Notes: generated from the sequence alone by a model not told the origin. A stretch of DNA of 64,000 nucleotides from Pelagovum pacificum (GCF_016134045.1 NZ_CP065915.1:1612001-1676000); one strand, 5' to 3'; shown: positions 52,258 to 62,265, counted from the stretch's first letter. A program made the numbers and translations.

Positions 52258-52343
52258 CGCATCCCCGTCGCATGTTCGTTTTTCACAAGTTTCGACGGCG
52301 GAGGGCTTCGATCAAGCGTGACGATAGCGGTTTTTGTGAAGAC

Positions 52344-52372
52344 CTGTGGATAAGACTGTGGTCAATCTGTGG
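52344..52372. other. Cluster of CTGTGG motifs with one DnaA-box-like sequence
   Basis: CTGTGG occurs at 52344, 52356 and 52367, and the first is part of TGTGGATAA (52345-52353), the reverse complement of the consensus DnaA box TTATCCACA. It lies between the AraC gene and the 3' end of miaA. There are too few sites, and no AT-rich unwinding region was seen, to call an origin. Confidence 0.3.
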
Positions 52373-53234
52373 AGGGGCGGTGGAGCCGTGTCCAATTTCC
52401 CATACGGTTCCGAAGCCAGGTCCTCTGACGCTTCGCATATTGCCGTGTTGCGACGACGGCACGGTCGCGCGCGACTTCAGGAAACAGTTCGCCCCGGACA
52501 ACGCCGATTAATTCAGCAGCGCCGATGGCCTTGGACGAGGCGTGATGCGGCGAGAAGGTCGGCTCCATCCGCTTCGCCTCGTCCATCGCGCCCGAGTCGA
52601 GCATGAGGTCGAAGCGCCGCTCGATCCGCCCGGCCAGCCAGTCGCGGTCGGCGTCGACGACAATCGGCGTTGTGCCGGACAGCGGCAGCAGCGGCGGCGG
52701 TGTGTCCGCCTGCCAGTCCGCAAGCCCGCGGCCAGTGGCGCGCAGCACTTCCCACGCCCGCTGCACGCGCGCGCGGTTGCGCTGGTCGATGCCGTCCCGG
52801 GTTCGCGCATCGAGCGCAGAGAGAAGCCGGTCGAGGGGCAGGCCGTCGCCCTCCGCACGGACGTCCGACGGGGTTGGCGGAATCTCCGCAAGTCCTTCGG
52901 TTAGCGCGGTAAAATAGAGCCCGGTGCCACCGACGATGATCGGCCGCTCCCGCCCGTCGAGCAGCGGCGCCACCTCGCGCAGCCAGTCGCCGACGGAGTA
53001 GGCGCCATCGAACGGGACATGACCATAGAGATGATGCGGCACGCGCGCCTCGTCCTCGGGCGAGGGGCGGGCCGTCAGGATGCGCCAGCCGTCGAACACC
53101 TGAAGCGCGTCGGCATTGACGATCACGCCGCCCTGCGTCTCGGCGATCTCGAGCGCGAGCGATGATTTCCCGCTCGCCGTCGGCCCGGCGATCAGGACGG
53201 GCCGATCCGCTGCAACCGGAACGGGCAGTTTCAT
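52362..53234 (-). CDS. miaA: tRNA dimethylallyltransferase
   Basis: MiaA transfers a dimethylallyl group to A37 of tRNAs that read codons beginning with U. From [27 protein letters not shown] the protein has 290 residues, with the Walker-like GPTASGKS (17-24), the [20 protein letters not shown] substrate region and the [14 protein letters not shown] motif. The final [14 protein letters not shown] is characteristic. An in-frame ATG at 53312 would add 26 atypical residues and reach almost to pyrH. It is divergent from pyrH. Confidence 0.95.
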   Translation of the reverse strand: MKLPVPVAADRPVLIAGPTASGKSSLALEIAETQGGVIVNADALQVFDGWRILTARPSPEDEARVPHHLYGHVPFDGAYSVGDWLREVAPLLDGRERPIIVGGTGLYFTALTEGLAEIPPTPSDVRAEGDGLPLDRLLSALDARTRDGIDQRNRARVQRAWEVLRATGRGLADWQADTPPPLLPLSGTTPIVVDADRDWLAGRIERRFDLMLDSGAMDEAKRMEPTFSPHHASSKAIGAAELIGVVRGELFPEVARDRAVVATRQYAKRQRTWLRNRMGNWTRLHRPSTD

Positions 53235-53344
53235 GCCGCAGTGCGGAAAAGTTTGCTGGTGCCGGTCAAAACCCGCCTCCGCGCCATTGTAAGGAGCTTC
53301 CTTTTGAGACATTTTGCCGGCGGCTGCAAAGAGGAGCGACCCCC

Positions 53345-54067
53345 ATGAGCGACACTGGAAACTCGTTGTTCAAGAGGGTTCTTCTGAAGATCTCCGGCGA
53401 GGCCCTGATGGGCGACCAGGGATACGGCCTGCACCCGCCGACCGTCGCACGTATCGCCCGAGAGGTAAAAAGCGTCAGCGACATGGGCGTCGAGGTCTGC
53501 ATGGTGATCGGCGGGGGCAACATCTTCCGCGGCCTCGCAGGTTCCGCGCAGGGGATGGAGCGGACGACCGCCGACTACATGGGGATGCTCGCGACAGTGA
53601 TGAACGCGCTGGCGATGCAGTCCGCGCTGGAAGAGCTCGGCATCTTCACCCGCGTGATCTCCGCCATCCGGATGGACGAGGTGGCCGAGCCCTACATCCG
53701 CCGCCGCGCGGTGCGTCACCTCGAGAAGGGCCGCGTCTGCATCTTCGCCGCCGGCACGGGCAACCCGTATTTCACAACGGACACCGCCGCGACGCTGCGC
53801 GCCAACGAGATGGCCTGCGAGGCGATCTTTAAGGGCACCAAGGTCGACGGGGTTTACGACAAGGACCCCAAGAAGTTCCCCGATGCCAAGCGCTACGAGA
53901 CGGTGAGCTACGACGAGTGCCTGCAGAAGCACCTCGGCGTCATGGATGCGTCCGCCATCGCACTGGCCCGCGACAACGACCTGCCGATCATCGTCTTCTC
54001 GCTGGATGAGCCGGGCGGCTTCCGCACGATCCTGGCCGGGCAGGGGACCTACACCCGCGTCGGCTGA
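53345..54067 (+). CDS. pyrH: UMP kinase
   Basis: This hexameric bacterial UMP kinase phosphorylates UMP to UDP with ATP and heads the envelope gene run. The 240-residue protein has the amino-acid-kinase motifs [29 protein letters not shown] and [23 protein letters not shown] before this ATG sets the start; the upstream open frame overlaps the miaA promoter and is not protein-like. frr follows after 232 bp. Confidence 0.96.
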   Translation: MSDTGNSLFKRVLLKISGEALMGDQGYGLHPPTVARIAREVKSVSDMGVEVCMVIGGGNIFRGLAGSAQGMERTTADYMGMLATVMNALAMQSALEELGIFTRVISAIRMDEVAEPYIRRRAVRHLEKGRVCIFAAGTGNPYFTTDTAATLRANEMACEAIFKGTKVDGVYDKDPKKFPDAKRYETVSYDECLQKHLGVMDASAIALARDNDLPIIVFSLDEPGGFRTILAGQGTYTRVG

Positions 54068-54299
54068 CCGGGCCTCACTGTCGCCATTGGGGTGCCGCGA
54101 GGGACCCGACTTATCCGCCATCTGACCGGACTGCGGCGCCCCGGCGGGAACGGCGGCATTAGTTTTCGTGCAACGCCCTGCGGAAGCTCTGCAGGAGCCC
54201 GCGCCCCGTCGCCCTATACAGCGCCGTAAAGGCAAGATATATGGAGGCCGACGCGTAGCAGGCACTACGCACATGACGCGAACCAAAGCAAAGAACTTC

Positions 54300-54860
54300 A
54301 TGTCCGACGACTTTATTCTCGATACCGACGACCTTGGCCGCCGCATGGACGGCGCGATGGCGAACCTTCGTACGGAGTTCGCCTCCCTGCGCACCGGGCG
54401 GGCCTCGGCCTCCATGCTGGAGCCGATCCAGGTCGAAGCCTACGGGCAGATGACCCCGATCAACCAGGTCGGCACCGTGAACGTGCCCGAGCCGCGAATG
54501 GTCACCGTCAACGTCTGGGACAAGGGCCTCGTCAACAAGGTCGAGAAGGCGATCCGCGAAAGCGGTCTCGGCATCAATCCGCAGATGAACGGCACGATCA
54601 TCATGCTGCCGATCCCCGAACTGAACGAAGAGCGCCGTCGCGAGTTGACGAAGGTGGCCGGTGATTACGCCGAGCGGGCCCGCGTCGCGGTACGCAACGT
54701 GCGCCGGGACGGCATGGACCAGATCAAGCGCGCCAAGGATCAGATGTCCGAGGACGACCAGAAGCTCTGGGAGACCGAGGTTCAGGAGATGACCGACAAG
54801 TACATCAAGATGGTGGACGAGTCGCTCGAGACGAAGCAGGCGGAGATCATGCAGGTCTGA
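54300..54860 (+). CDS. frr: Ribosome recycling factor
   Basis: RRF splits the post-termination ribosome with EF-G. The 186-residue protein starts [20 protein letters not shown] and carries the conserved [20 protein letters not shown] and [16 protein letters not shown] segments of domain I/II. Length is standard. An ATG 27 bases upstream (MTRTKAKNF) is in frame and cannot be excluded, since neither start has a strong ribosome site. Confidence 0.96.
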   Translation: MSDDFILDTDDLGRRMDGAMANLRTEFASLRTGRASASMLEPIQVEAYGQMTPINQVGTVNVPEPRMVTVNVWDKGLVNKVEKAIRESGLGINPQMNGTIIMLPIPELNEERRRELTKVAGDYAERARVAVRNVRRDGMDQIKRAKDQMSEDDQKLWETEVQEMTDKYIKMVDESLETKQAEIMQV

Positions 54861-54938
54861 CCGCCGACCGGACGGACGAACGCAGGGGTCGGAGACCAGT
54901 GAAGCGGCCGTCTTGTGCCGCGAAGGAGTAGGCCAGTT

Positions 54939-55667
54939 ATGGCGAAGGACACGATCACTCTCCCCGAGGGCCCGCGCCACGTCGCCGTCATCATGGACGG
55001 AAACGGTCGCTGGGCGCAGCAGCGCGGCAAACCCCGGCTGTTCGGTCACCATGCCGGCGCGAAACGCGTCCGAGAGATCGTCGAGGCTTGCCCCGACATC
55101 GGCGTCAAGTACCTGACCATCTTCGCTTTCTCGACCGAGAACTGGCGTCGCACCCAGACGGAAGTCGCCGGCCTGATGGGCCTGTTCCGACGCTATATCC
55201 AGCGCGAGGCCCGGGACCTGCTCCGCCGCGGCGTTCGCGTCCGGTTCATCGGCGACCGAATGAAGCTCGACGACAAGCTCGTTCAGCTGATGGACGACCT
55301 CGAACTGCTGACCGCCGACAACGACCGCGTCCACCTGACGATCGCCCTGAACTACGGCGGTCGTGACGAGGTGACCCGCGCCGCGCAGCGCCTCGCCGTC
55401 GAGATCGAACAGGGCCGCCTGAGCCACAATGACGTGGATGCCGAGACGCTCGGCCGATTCCTCGACACCCGGTTCCTGCCGGACCCCGACCTCGTGATCC
55501 GCACCAGCGGCGAGGCCCGGATCTCCAACTTCCTGCTCTGGCAGTCCGCCTACGCCGAGTACGAGTTCATCGACACGCTCTGGCCCGACTTCACGGACAA
55601 AGAGTTCACCCGCATCGTGACCAATTTCGCAGCGCGCGACCGCCGGTTCGGTGCCGTCAAGGCCTGA
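54939..55667 (+). CDS. uppS: Undecaprenyl diphosphate synthase (cis-prenyltransferase)
   Basis: UppS condenses eight isopentenyl units onto farnesyl diphosphate to make the carrier lipid for peptidoglycan and O-antigen. From MAKDTITLPEGPRHVAVIMDG the length is 242 residues, with the catalytic MDGNGRWAQQRG, TIFAFSTENWRR and RTSGEARISNFLLWQSAYAE motifs. AAGGAG lies 10 bases before this ATG. The cdsA frame opens before its stop, so the two are coupled. Confidence 0.96.
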   Translation: MAKDTITLPEGPRHVAVIMDGNGRWAQQRGKPRLFGHHAGAKRVREIVEACPDIGVKYLTIFAFSTENWRRTQTEVAGLMGLFRRYIQREARDLLRRGVRVRFIGDRMKLDDKLVQLMDDLELLTADNDRVHLTIALNYGGRDEVTRAAQRLAVEIEQGRLSHNDVDAETLGRFLDTRFLPDPDLVIRTSGEARISNFLLWQSAYAEYEFIDTLWPDFTDKEFTRIVTNFAARDRRFGAVKA

Positions 55668-56472
55668 GCAATTGCCCGCCGGCGAACCTTCCGACCGCTG
55701 GTCCGACCTCCGGACACGGCTTGTCTCGGGCTCGGGGATGGTGCTGCTCGGCGCCGCCTCGATCTGGGTGGGCGGCGTGTGGTTCCAGATGCTCGCCGTC
55801 TTCGCCGTCGCGGTGATGGTGTGGGAGCTCTGGGGCATGATCCACCCGGACCGCCCGACCGACGGGATGTTGCTTGCCGCGCTCGTCGCCTCCGTCCTCT
55901 CCGGCTCTCTGATGGTCGACCGGAGCTGGTTCCTCGCCCTCCTGTTCATTGCTCCGATCATCGGCGGGTTCGCCGCCAAGCGGGAGCAGCTGACGTTCTT
56001 CGCCTTCGCCCTGGTGATCCAGATCGCGGGCTGGGGGCTCGTGACCTTTCGGCTCGACTACGGGGTGACCTGGCTTTTCTGGCTGATCATGGTGGTCGTG
56101 GTCACCGACGTCGCCGGCTACTTCGCAGGTAAGCTGATCGGTGGCCCGAAGTTCTGGCCGAAGGTCTCGCCCAAGAAGACGTGGAGCGGCACGGTCGCCG
56201 GCTGGCTCGGGGCCGGGCTCGTCGGCTGGGCCTTCGCAATTGCCACGCAGGCGGGGTGGGAGCTGGTTCCGGTGTCCATGCTGCTCAGCCTTTCCGGCCA
56301 GATCGGCGACATCTCCGAAAGCGCGCTGAAACGGCGGATGCGGGTCAAGGATTCCTCGACCCTGATCCCTGGTCACGGCGGTCTGTTCGACCGCTTCGAC
56401 GCGCTGCTCGGCGCGTCGATCTTCATGCTCTTCACTGCCGCCGTGCTGGATATCCAGGGCCTGTCCTTTTGA
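55651..56472 (+). CDS. cdsA: Phosphatidate cytidylyltransferase
   Basis: CdsA makes CDP-diacylglycerol from phosphatidate and CTP for phospholipid synthesis. It is an inner-membrane protein with about seven hydrophobic segments and the signature SESALKRRMRVKDSSTLIPGHGGLFDRFDALL near the C-terminus. The start is not ATG: a GTG at 55651 overlaps uppS by 17 bp, and a TTG at 55672 is the alternative. Its stop overlaps the dxr start. Confidence 0.93.
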   Translation: MPSRPEQLPAGEPSDRWSDLRTRLVSGSGMVLLGAASIWVGGVWFQMLAVFAVAVMVWELWGMIHPDRPTDGMLLAALVASVLSGSLMVDRSWFLALLFIAPIIGGFAAKREQLTFFAFALVIQIAGWGLVTFRLDYGVTWLFWLIMVVVVTDVAGYFAGKLIGGPKFWPKVSPKKTWSGTVAGWLGAGLVGWAFAIATQAGWELVPVSMLLSLSGQIGDISESALKRRMRVKDSSTLIPGHGGLFDRFDALLGASIFMLFTAAVLDIQGLSF

Positions 56473-57641
56473 AACGCGTGAGCATTCTCGGCGCGACAGG
56501 CTCCATCGGGCAGAACACGGTGAGCCTGATCGCCGCGGACCCCGACGCCTATGACGTCGTCGCCCTCACAGGTGGGCGCAATATCGATCAGCTCGCCGCC
56601 GATGCGATCCGGCTGAGGGCCGACGTGGCCGTGACCTGCTACGATGACCTGCTCGACGACCTCCGCGCGCGGCTCGAGGGGAGTGGAGTCGAGGCCGCAG
56701 CCGGGGATGCCGCGATGGCCGAGGCCGGGGCGCGGCCGGCGGACTGGGTGATGTCGGCGATCGTCGGGGCGGCGGGCCTCGTGCCCGGACTCGCAGCGAT
56801 CCGGCAGGGGGCCGTTCTCGCCCTCGCCAACAAGGAAACGCTGGTCTGCGCCGGCCCGCTTGTGATGCGCGAAGTGGCGCAGCACGGCGCGACTCTGCTG
56901 CCGGTCGACAGCGAACATTCCGCCGTCTTCCAGGCACTCGTGGGCGAAGACATGGCGGCCGTCGAGCGCGTCATCATCACCGCCAGCGGCGGGGCCTTCC
57001 GGGACTGGCCACTCGAACGGCTCGTCACCGCGACGGTCGAAGAGGCGAGCGCCCATCCGAACTGGGACATGGGCCAGAGGATCACGATCGACAGCGCCTC
57101 CATGTTCAACAAGGGCCTCGAACTCATCGAAACGAAAGAGTTTTTCGGGCTGGACCCCGACCGTATCGAAGTGCTGGTCCATCCCGAAAGCCTGATCCAC
57201 GCGCTGGTCGGCTTCACCGACGGAGCGCTGATGGCGCATCTCGGCCCGCCGGACATGCGCCATGCCATCGGCTACGCTCTGAATCACCCGCAGCGTGCAC
57301 CGCTGCCGGTGGAGCGTCTGGACCTCGGCCGGATCGGCCAGCTCAACTTTCGGCCGCCCGACAGCGAGCGCTACCCGGCGCTGCGCCTCGCGCGTGGCGT
57401 GATGGAAGCGGGCGGTCTGACCGGCGCGATCTTCAACGCGGCGAAGGAAGTCGCGCTCGACGCCTTCATCGCGGGGCGGATCGGCTTCCTCGACATGGCG
57501 CATGCCGTCGAGGACACGCTGACGGCAATGTCATCCGACGCGAGCCTTCAAATGGACACCTTCGATCTCGATATGGTGCTGGACACGGATCAACGATCCC
57601 GCGTCCGCACCGACGAGATCATCAGCAGCATGGATCGGTAA
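56469..57641 (+). CDS. dxr: 1-deoxy-D-xylulose 5-phosphate reductoisomerase
   Basis: Dxr converts DXP to 2-C-methyl-D-erythritol 4-phosphate with NADPH, the committed step of the non-mevalonate isoprenoid route. The TTG start overlaps the cdsA stop by three bases and gives the typical KRVSILGATGSIGQNT; a GTG three codons on is possible. Other motifs are LANKETLVCAG, PVDSEHSAVFQ and the ASGGAFRDWP substrate loop. Length is 390 residues, as usual. It feeds the product pathway that also supplies UppS. Confidence 0.96.
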   Translation: MKRVSILGATGSIGQNTVSLIAADPDAYDVVALTGGRNIDQLAADAIRLRADVAVTCYDDLLDDLRARLEGSGVEAAAGDAAMAEAGARPADWVMSAIVGAAGLVPGLAAIRQGAVLALANKETLVCAGPLVMREVAQHGATLLPVDSEHSAVFQALVGEDMAAVERVIITASGGAFRDWPLERLVTATVEEASAHPNWDMGQRITIDSASMFNKGLELIETKEFFGLDPDRIEVLVHPESLIHALVGFTDGALMAHLGPPDMRHAIGYALNHPQRAPLPVERLDLGRIGQLNFRPPDSERYPALRLARGVMEAGGLTGAIFNAAKEVALDAFIAGRIGFLDMAHAVEDTLTAMSSDASLQMDTFDLDMVLDTDQRSRVRTDEIISSMDR

Positions 57642-57644
57642 GCA

Positions 57645-58982
57645 TTGGATTTGTCGCAACTCGTCCCGCAATTCGGCGGGATCGCCTTCACCATCGTCGC
57701 CTTCGTCGTCGCGCTGTCGATCATCGTCGCCATCCATGAATACGGCCACTACATCGTCGGCCGCTGGTCGGGCATCCATGCCGAGGTCTTCTCGCTCGGA
57801 TTCGGGCCGGTCCTGTTCAGCCGGGTCGACAGTCGCGGCACGCGCTGGCAGGTCGCCGCGTTGCCGTTCGGCGGCTACGTGAAATTCCTGGGCGATTCGA
57901 ATGCCTCGAGCGTCGGGTCGGACGTTTCCGGACTGTCGGAGACGGAGAAGCGGCGCACCATGCTCGGCGCACCGCTCTGGGCGCGGGCGGCCACGGTCGC
58001 GGCGGGCCCGGTCTTCAACTTCGTTCTGTCCTTCCTGATCTTCGCCGCCGTCATCCTGTTCCAGGGGCAGGCGTCGGATCCGCTGACCGTATCGGACGTC
58101 CGCGACTTGCCTGATGGCTACGTGCAGGAGCTTCAGCCGGGGGACGAGATCCTCGCCATCGCCGGCCTCGACGCGCCGGCGCTGGCGGAATTCGATGCCT
58201 TCCTTCAGGAGCTCCCCGACGAGCGCGTCCTCGACTACCGCGTGCTGCGCGACGGCAACGAAGTGACAGTGCAGGGGCCCTATCCCTATCCGCCCACGGT
58301 CGAGGGGCTGAGCCCGCAATCCGCCGCGATGGATGTCGATTTGCGGATCGGCGACGTGCTTCTGTCGATCGACGGAGAAGAGCTCTGGACCTTCGAGGAC
58401 CTGCGCGACGTGGTCTCGAACTCGGAAGGGCGCGCGCTGGCCGTCGAGGTTTGGCGGGACGGCGACGTGCTCGACTTCACGCTCGTGCCGCGCAGCGTCG
58501 ATCTGCCCTCCGCCGACGGCGGCTTCGAGACGCGCTACCTAATCGGCGTCACCGGCGGTCTGTTCTTCGAGCCGGAGACCGAAAGCCCGGGCGTCTTCTC
58601 CGCGCTCGGCTATGGCATCATGCAGGTCTGGACGATCATCGTCACCTCGCTCGACGGTCTGTGGCACATGATCACCGGCGCAATCTCGACCTGTAACCTG
58701 AGCGGCCCGGTCGGCATCGCCGAAACCAGCGGCGCGATGGCGAGCCAGGGGGCGTCCAACTTCATCTGGTTCGTGGCGGTATTGTCGACGGCGGTGGGGA
58801 TGCTCAACCTGTTCCCGGTTCCGGTGCTCGACGGCGGACACCTCGTCTTCCACGCCTACGAAGCGGTCGCCGGCCGCCCGCCGAGCGACGGCGCGCTGCG
58901 GGTGCTGATGGCGGCTGGCCTGTCCATCCTGCTGACGCTGATGCTGTTCGCGCTGGCCAACGACCTCTTCCTCTGCCCCTGA
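57645..58982 (+). CDS. rseP: RseP-type site-2 zinc metalloprotease
   Basis: This inner-membrane intramembrane protease of 445 residues has the zinc motif HEYGH (31-35) in the first membrane helix and the second metal ligand in NLFPVPVLDGGHLVFHAYEAV. Two PDZ domains (about 150-300) are inserted between. It cleaves anti-sigma factors such as RseA after first-site proteolysis, or remnant signal peptides. The start is TTG (three bases after dxr); the family-typical N-terminus supports it. Confidence 0.94.
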   Translation: MDLSQLVPQFGGIAFTIVAFVVALSIIVAIHEYGHYIVGRWSGIHAEVFSLGFGPVLFSRVDSRGTRWQVAALPFGGYVKFLGDSNASSVGSDVSGLSETEKRRTMLGAPLWARAATVAAGPVFNFVLSFLIFAAVILFQGQASDPLTVSDVRDLPDGYVQELQPGDEILAIAGLDAPALAEFDAFLQELPDERVLDYRVLRDGNEVTVQGPYPYPPTVEGLSPQSAAMDVDLRIGDVLLSIDGEELWTFEDLRDVVSNSEGRALAVEVWRDGDVLDFTLVPRSVDLPSADGGFETRYLIGVTGGLFFEPETESPGVFSALGYGIMQVWTIIVTSLDGLWHMITGAISTCNLSGPVGIAETSGAMASQGASNFIWFVAVLSTAVGMLNLFPVPVLDGGHLVFHAYEAVAGRPPSDGALRVLMAAGLSILLTLMLFALANDLFLCP

Positions 58983-59067
58983 AACTCCGTTGCCGGAACA
59001 CCTTTCCGCCACATTGTGATGGGAAATACCGGGGACTAAAAATTTTCAGGGCAGGAAGGTCTAGGAA

Positions 59068-59205
59068 ATGCAGGCGCTCACGCAAGGTTACAATGGCGTA
59101 TCGCTTCTGGTGAATCTGAACTGGGACCGTCTCCTCTACGGGGCGACGATCGCCGGTGCATTGTGGGCCGGGGCCTTCATAGGCTCGCTTCACACGGCAC
59201 TCTGA
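59068..59205 (+). CDS. Small membrane protein (45 aa) between rseP and bamA
   Basis: This short gene was found by direct reading. The product begins MQALTQGYNGVSLLVNLNWD and ends with one hydrophobic helix, LLYGATIAGALWAGAFIGSL, then HTAL. A TAGGAA ribosome site precedes the ATG and a strong terminator follows 34 bases after the stop. It is probably a single-pass inner-membrane peptide. The function is unknown; I have an impression of similar peptides in Rhodobacteraceae but cannot confirm it. Confidence 0.65.
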   Translation: MQALTQGYNGVSLLVNLNWDRLLYGATIAGALWAGAFIGSLHTAL

Positions 59206-59239
59206 CGCCGTCCGACCTTCCCTCATCCGACCTAGCTCA

Positions 59240-59262
59240 CGCGCCCCGATCCGGGGCGCGTT
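59240..59262 (+). terminator. Terminator before bamA
   Basis: ACGCGCCCCG, a three-base loop and CGGGGCGCGT are followed by TCTCGTTTT. It separates the rseP transcript from bamA, which therefore needs its own promoter in the next 50 bases. Confidence 0.88.
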
Positions 59263-59311
59263 CTCGTTTTGACAAGACCCCCTGATCCCGATACCAGAGT
59301 TCAGCACTGGG

Positions 59312-61663
59312 ATGTCTGCACGGACGGGACTTATGACTAAAAGCCGAAGCCACGCCGCCGCGTGGCCCATCGAACCGTCGGCGCTCTTCGCCGCAGCGCT
59401 GATGATCTTCAGCATCTTGGCGCTACCGGCCTTTTCCCAAACCTACAGTTTCAACTCGGTCACGATCGAGGGGAACGACCGGATCGAGGACGGCACCATC
59501 CTGTCCTACGCCGGCATCGCCCGCGGGCAGGCCGTCAGCGCCGCACAGCTCAACGACGCGACCCAGCAGGTGCGCGGCTCGGGCCTGTTCGAGACGGTCG
59601 AACTGGTGCCGCAGGGCAGCAACCTGCTGATCCGCGTGTCGGAATATCCCACGATCAACATCATCAACTTCGAGGGCAACGCCCGCCTCAACGACGACGT
59701 CCTGCGCAGCGTCGTCGCCTCTCAGGAGCGTCGCGTCTACAGCCCCGCCACGGCGGAGCGTGACGTCGCCGCGATCAGCCAGGCCTACGCCGATGCGGGC
59801 CGCGTCAGCGCGATCGTGCGGCCCTCGCTGATCCGCCGGGAGGGCGACCGCGTCGACCTCGTCTTCGAAGTGTTCGAGGGTGGCCTTGCCGAGGTCGAGC
59901 GTATCTCTTTCGTCGGCAACCGCGACTTCGGCGACCGCCGTCTGCGCGGCGTGCTCGAGACGAAGCAGGCCGGCGCGCTGCGCCTGCTGATCCAGCGCGA
60001 CACGTTCTCGCCCGACCGGCTCGATTTCGACAAGCAGGTGCTGACCGACTTCTACAACTCGCGCGGCTATCCCGACTTCGTCGTCAACGACGTCGACGTG
60101 CAGCTGACCCGCGAGCGGGACGCCTACCTCATCACCTACAACGTGCAGGAAGGGCGCCGCTTCCGCATCGGCGGCGTCGGCCTGTCCAGCCAGATCCCTG
60201 AGGCCAATGCCGAGGAATTCCGCCGCGCCCTGCGCCTGCGCACCGGCAGCGTCTACTCGCCGGTCGGGATCGAAAACGACATCGCCCGGATCGAGAATCT
60301 CGCCATCCGCAAGGGTCTGTCCTTCGTCCGCGTCGAGCCGCAGATCACCCGCAACGACCGCGAGGGCACGCTGGACGTGAACTACGTGCTGGTCCCGGGC
60401 GAGCGTATCTTCGTCGAGCGGATCGACATCGAGGGCAACACGACCACGCTCGACCGCGTGATCCGCACCCAGTTCCGGACGGTCGAAGGCGACCCGTTCA
60501 ACCCGCGCATGATCCGCCAGAGCGCGGAGCGCATCCGCGCGCTCGGCTACTTCGCCGACGCCAGCGTCAATGCGCGCGAAGGCTCCACCCCCGATCAGGT
60601 CGTCATCGACGTCGATGTCGAGGAACAGCCGACCGGCTCGCTTTCCTTCGGGGCGAACTACAACAGCGACAACGGCGTCTCGCTCGTCGCCAGCTTCCGG
60701 GAGCGGAACTTCCTCGGACGTGGCCAGCAGCTCGACTTCCAGATCTCCACCGGGGAATCCAATCGCAACTTCTCGTTCGACTTCGCGGAGCCGTTCTTCC
60801 TCGGCCGTGACCTGCGGTTCGGCATCGACCTGAACTATCGCACGACCGACAACCAGAACGCGCTCTACGATACCGAGCGGGTGAGGGTCAGCCCGAGCCT
60901 GTCCTTCCCGGTCAGCGAGAACGGCCGCCTGCAGGTGTACTACGCCTTCAACTGGACCGACATCACCGACGTGGCCGGCGACCGCACCGACCCGCCGGAG
61001 GACCGTGCCAGCCTCGTGATCTTCGAAGAGGCCGACCGCGGAGCCGTCGGCACGCAGTCGCTCGGCTTCGGCTACAGCTGGGACAGCCGCCGCAACGGTA
61101 TCGACCCGACCACCGGCTACGTGCTGCGCTTCGGGCAGGAATACGGGATCGGCGACAACGAGTTCGTCCGCACCACCGCGCTCGCCGCCGCAGAGACCAA
61201 GGTCTGGTCCGAGGAACTCACCCTGCGCGCAACCGTCGAAGGCGGGGCGCTGCATTACAACACCGGCAGCAGCCGCGTGACCGACCGCTACTTCCTCGGC
61301 AGCAGCCTGATGCGCGGCTTCGAGCCGGGCGGCATCGGCCCGCGTGACGCCGACACCGACGACGCGCTTGGCGGCAACTACTTCGCCGTCGCGCGGCTGG
61401 AGGCGGAGTTCCCGCTCGGTCTGCCGGAGGAATACGGCATCACCGGCGGTCTGTTCCTCGACCACGGCTCCGTCTGGGACGTGGGCGACGAGCACGGCGC
61501 GACCGTTCTCTACAACGAGTTCGACACCCGCACCGTCGCCGGCGTTTCGGTCTTCTGGACCACGCCGATCGGTCCGCTGCGCTTCAACTTCAGCGAGCCG
61601 CTCGACATCCGTGAACGGGACGAGCCGAACAACTTCGACGTCACGATCTCGACCAGCTTCTGA
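59312..61663 (+). CDS. bamA: BamA, outer-membrane beta-barrel assembly factor
   Basis: BamA inserts beta-barrel proteins into the outer membrane. The 783-residue protein has a signal sequence (ALFAAALMIFSILALPAFSQ), five POTRA domains (to about residue 440) and a 16-strand barrel. The loop-6 motif appears as LMRGFEPGGIGPRD, and the C-terminal strand ends in Phe (TISTSF), as in other outer-membrane proteins. The start is either this ATG or one 21 bases downstream (MTKSRSHAAA). The stop overlaps the next gene by one base. Confidence 0.96.
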   Translation: MSARTGLMTKSRSHAAAWPIEPSALFAAALMIFSILALPAFSQTYSFNSVTIEGNDRIEDGTILSYAGIARGQAVSAAQLNDATQQVRGSGLFETVELVPQGSNLLIRVSEYPTINIINFEGNARLNDDVLRSVVASQERRVYSPATAERDVAAISQAYADAGRVSAIVRPSLIRREGDRVDLVFEVFEGGLAEVERISFVGNRDFGDRRLRGVLETKQAGALRLLIQRDTFSPDRLDFDKQVLTDFYNSRGYPDFVVNDVDVQLTRERDAYLITYNVQEGRRFRIGGVGLSSQIPEANAEEFRRALRLRTGSVYSPVGIENDIARIENLAIRKGLSFVRVEPQITRNDREGTLDVNYVLVPGERIFVERIDIEGNTTTLDRVIRTQFRTVEGDPFNPRMIRQSAERIRALGYFADASVNAREGSTPDQVVIDVDVEEQPTGSLSFGANYNSDNGVSLVASFRERNFLGRGQQLDFQISTGESNRNFSFDFAEPFFLGRDLRFGIDLNYRTTDNQNALYDTERVRVSPSLSFPVSENGRLQVYYAFNWTDITDVAGDRTDPPEDRASLVIFEEADRGAVGTQSLGFGYSWDSRRNGIDPTTGYVLRFGQEYGIGDNEFVRTTALAAAETKVWSEELTLRATVEGGALHYNTGSSRVTDRYFLGSSLMRGFEPGGIGPRDADTDDALGGNYFAVARLEAEFPLGLPEEYGITGGLFLDHGSVWDVGDEHGATVLYNEFDTRTVAGVSVFWTTPIGPLRFNFSEPLDIRERDEPNNFDVTISTSF

Positions 61664-62265
61664 TGCGGCTGGTCGCGACGCTCGCGGTCGCGCTGCTGCT
61701 CGCCACCGGCGCGGCGGCGCAGGACGACGATCCGATCATCACGGTCGAACCGCCGGTGCAGCAGCCCGAGCCGGGGCAGGGCTCGGTGGTGCGCAGTCCC
61801 GTACTGACAATCGACCCGGAACAGATGTTCAGCCAGTCGCTCTACGGGCAGCGCATGGCGGACGAGCTGCAGGCCGAGACGGAGGCGCTCGCCGCCGAGA
61901 ACCGCCGCATCACCGAAGAGCTCGAGACGGAAGAGCGCGCCCTGACGGAGCGCCGCCGCACCATGTCTCCCGAGGATTTCCGCGCCGAGGCCGAGGCCTT
62001 CGATGAACGCGTGCAGGAAATCCGCCGCACGCAGGATGCCAAGGAACGCGCCCTCGGCCAGACCCTGCAGGAGGGGCAGGACCAGTTCCTGCTCGCCATC
62101 CGCCCGCTGCTCGGCCAGCTGATGGCGGCGCGCGGGGCTGCGGTGATCCTCGACCGGCGCGACGTCATCCTCGGTGTCGGGGCCATCGACGTCACCGCCG
62201 AGGCGGTCCAGCTCATCGACTCAGAGCTCGGCACCGGCGAAGAGGCGCCAGTCGCGGAGGAGTGA
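61663..62265 (+). CDS. skp: Skp/OmpH-family periplasmic chaperone
   Basis: This 200-residue exported chaperone holds unfolded outer-membrane proteins on their way to BamA. Its signal peptide is MRLVATLAVALLLATGAAAQ. The OmpH-like long helical arms (QAETEALAAENRRITEELETEERALTERRR) form a coiled coil, and the final VGAIDVTAEAVQLID is the family pattern. The Pro-rich stretch after the signal (QQPEPGQG) is unusual. The ATG overlaps the bamA stop (TGATG). Confidence 0.9.
   Translation: MRLVATLAVALLLATGAAAQDDDPIITVEPPVQQPEPGQGSVVRSPVLTIDPEQMFSQSLYGQRMADELQAETEALAAENRRITEELETEERALTERRRTMSPEDFRAEAEAFDERVQEIRRTQDAKERALGQTLQEGQDQFLLAIRPLLGQLMAARGAAVILDRRDVILGVGAIDVTAEAVQLIDSELGTGEEAPVAEE

Noticed and set aside
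52344..52372. Chromosomal origin of replication
   Set aside because: Only one consensus DnaA box, no AT-rich region and no dnaA, parAB or hemE neighbours.
59423..61495. Open frame opposite bamA (690 codons)
   Set aside because: Antisense shadow; BamA is unmistakable on the plus strand.
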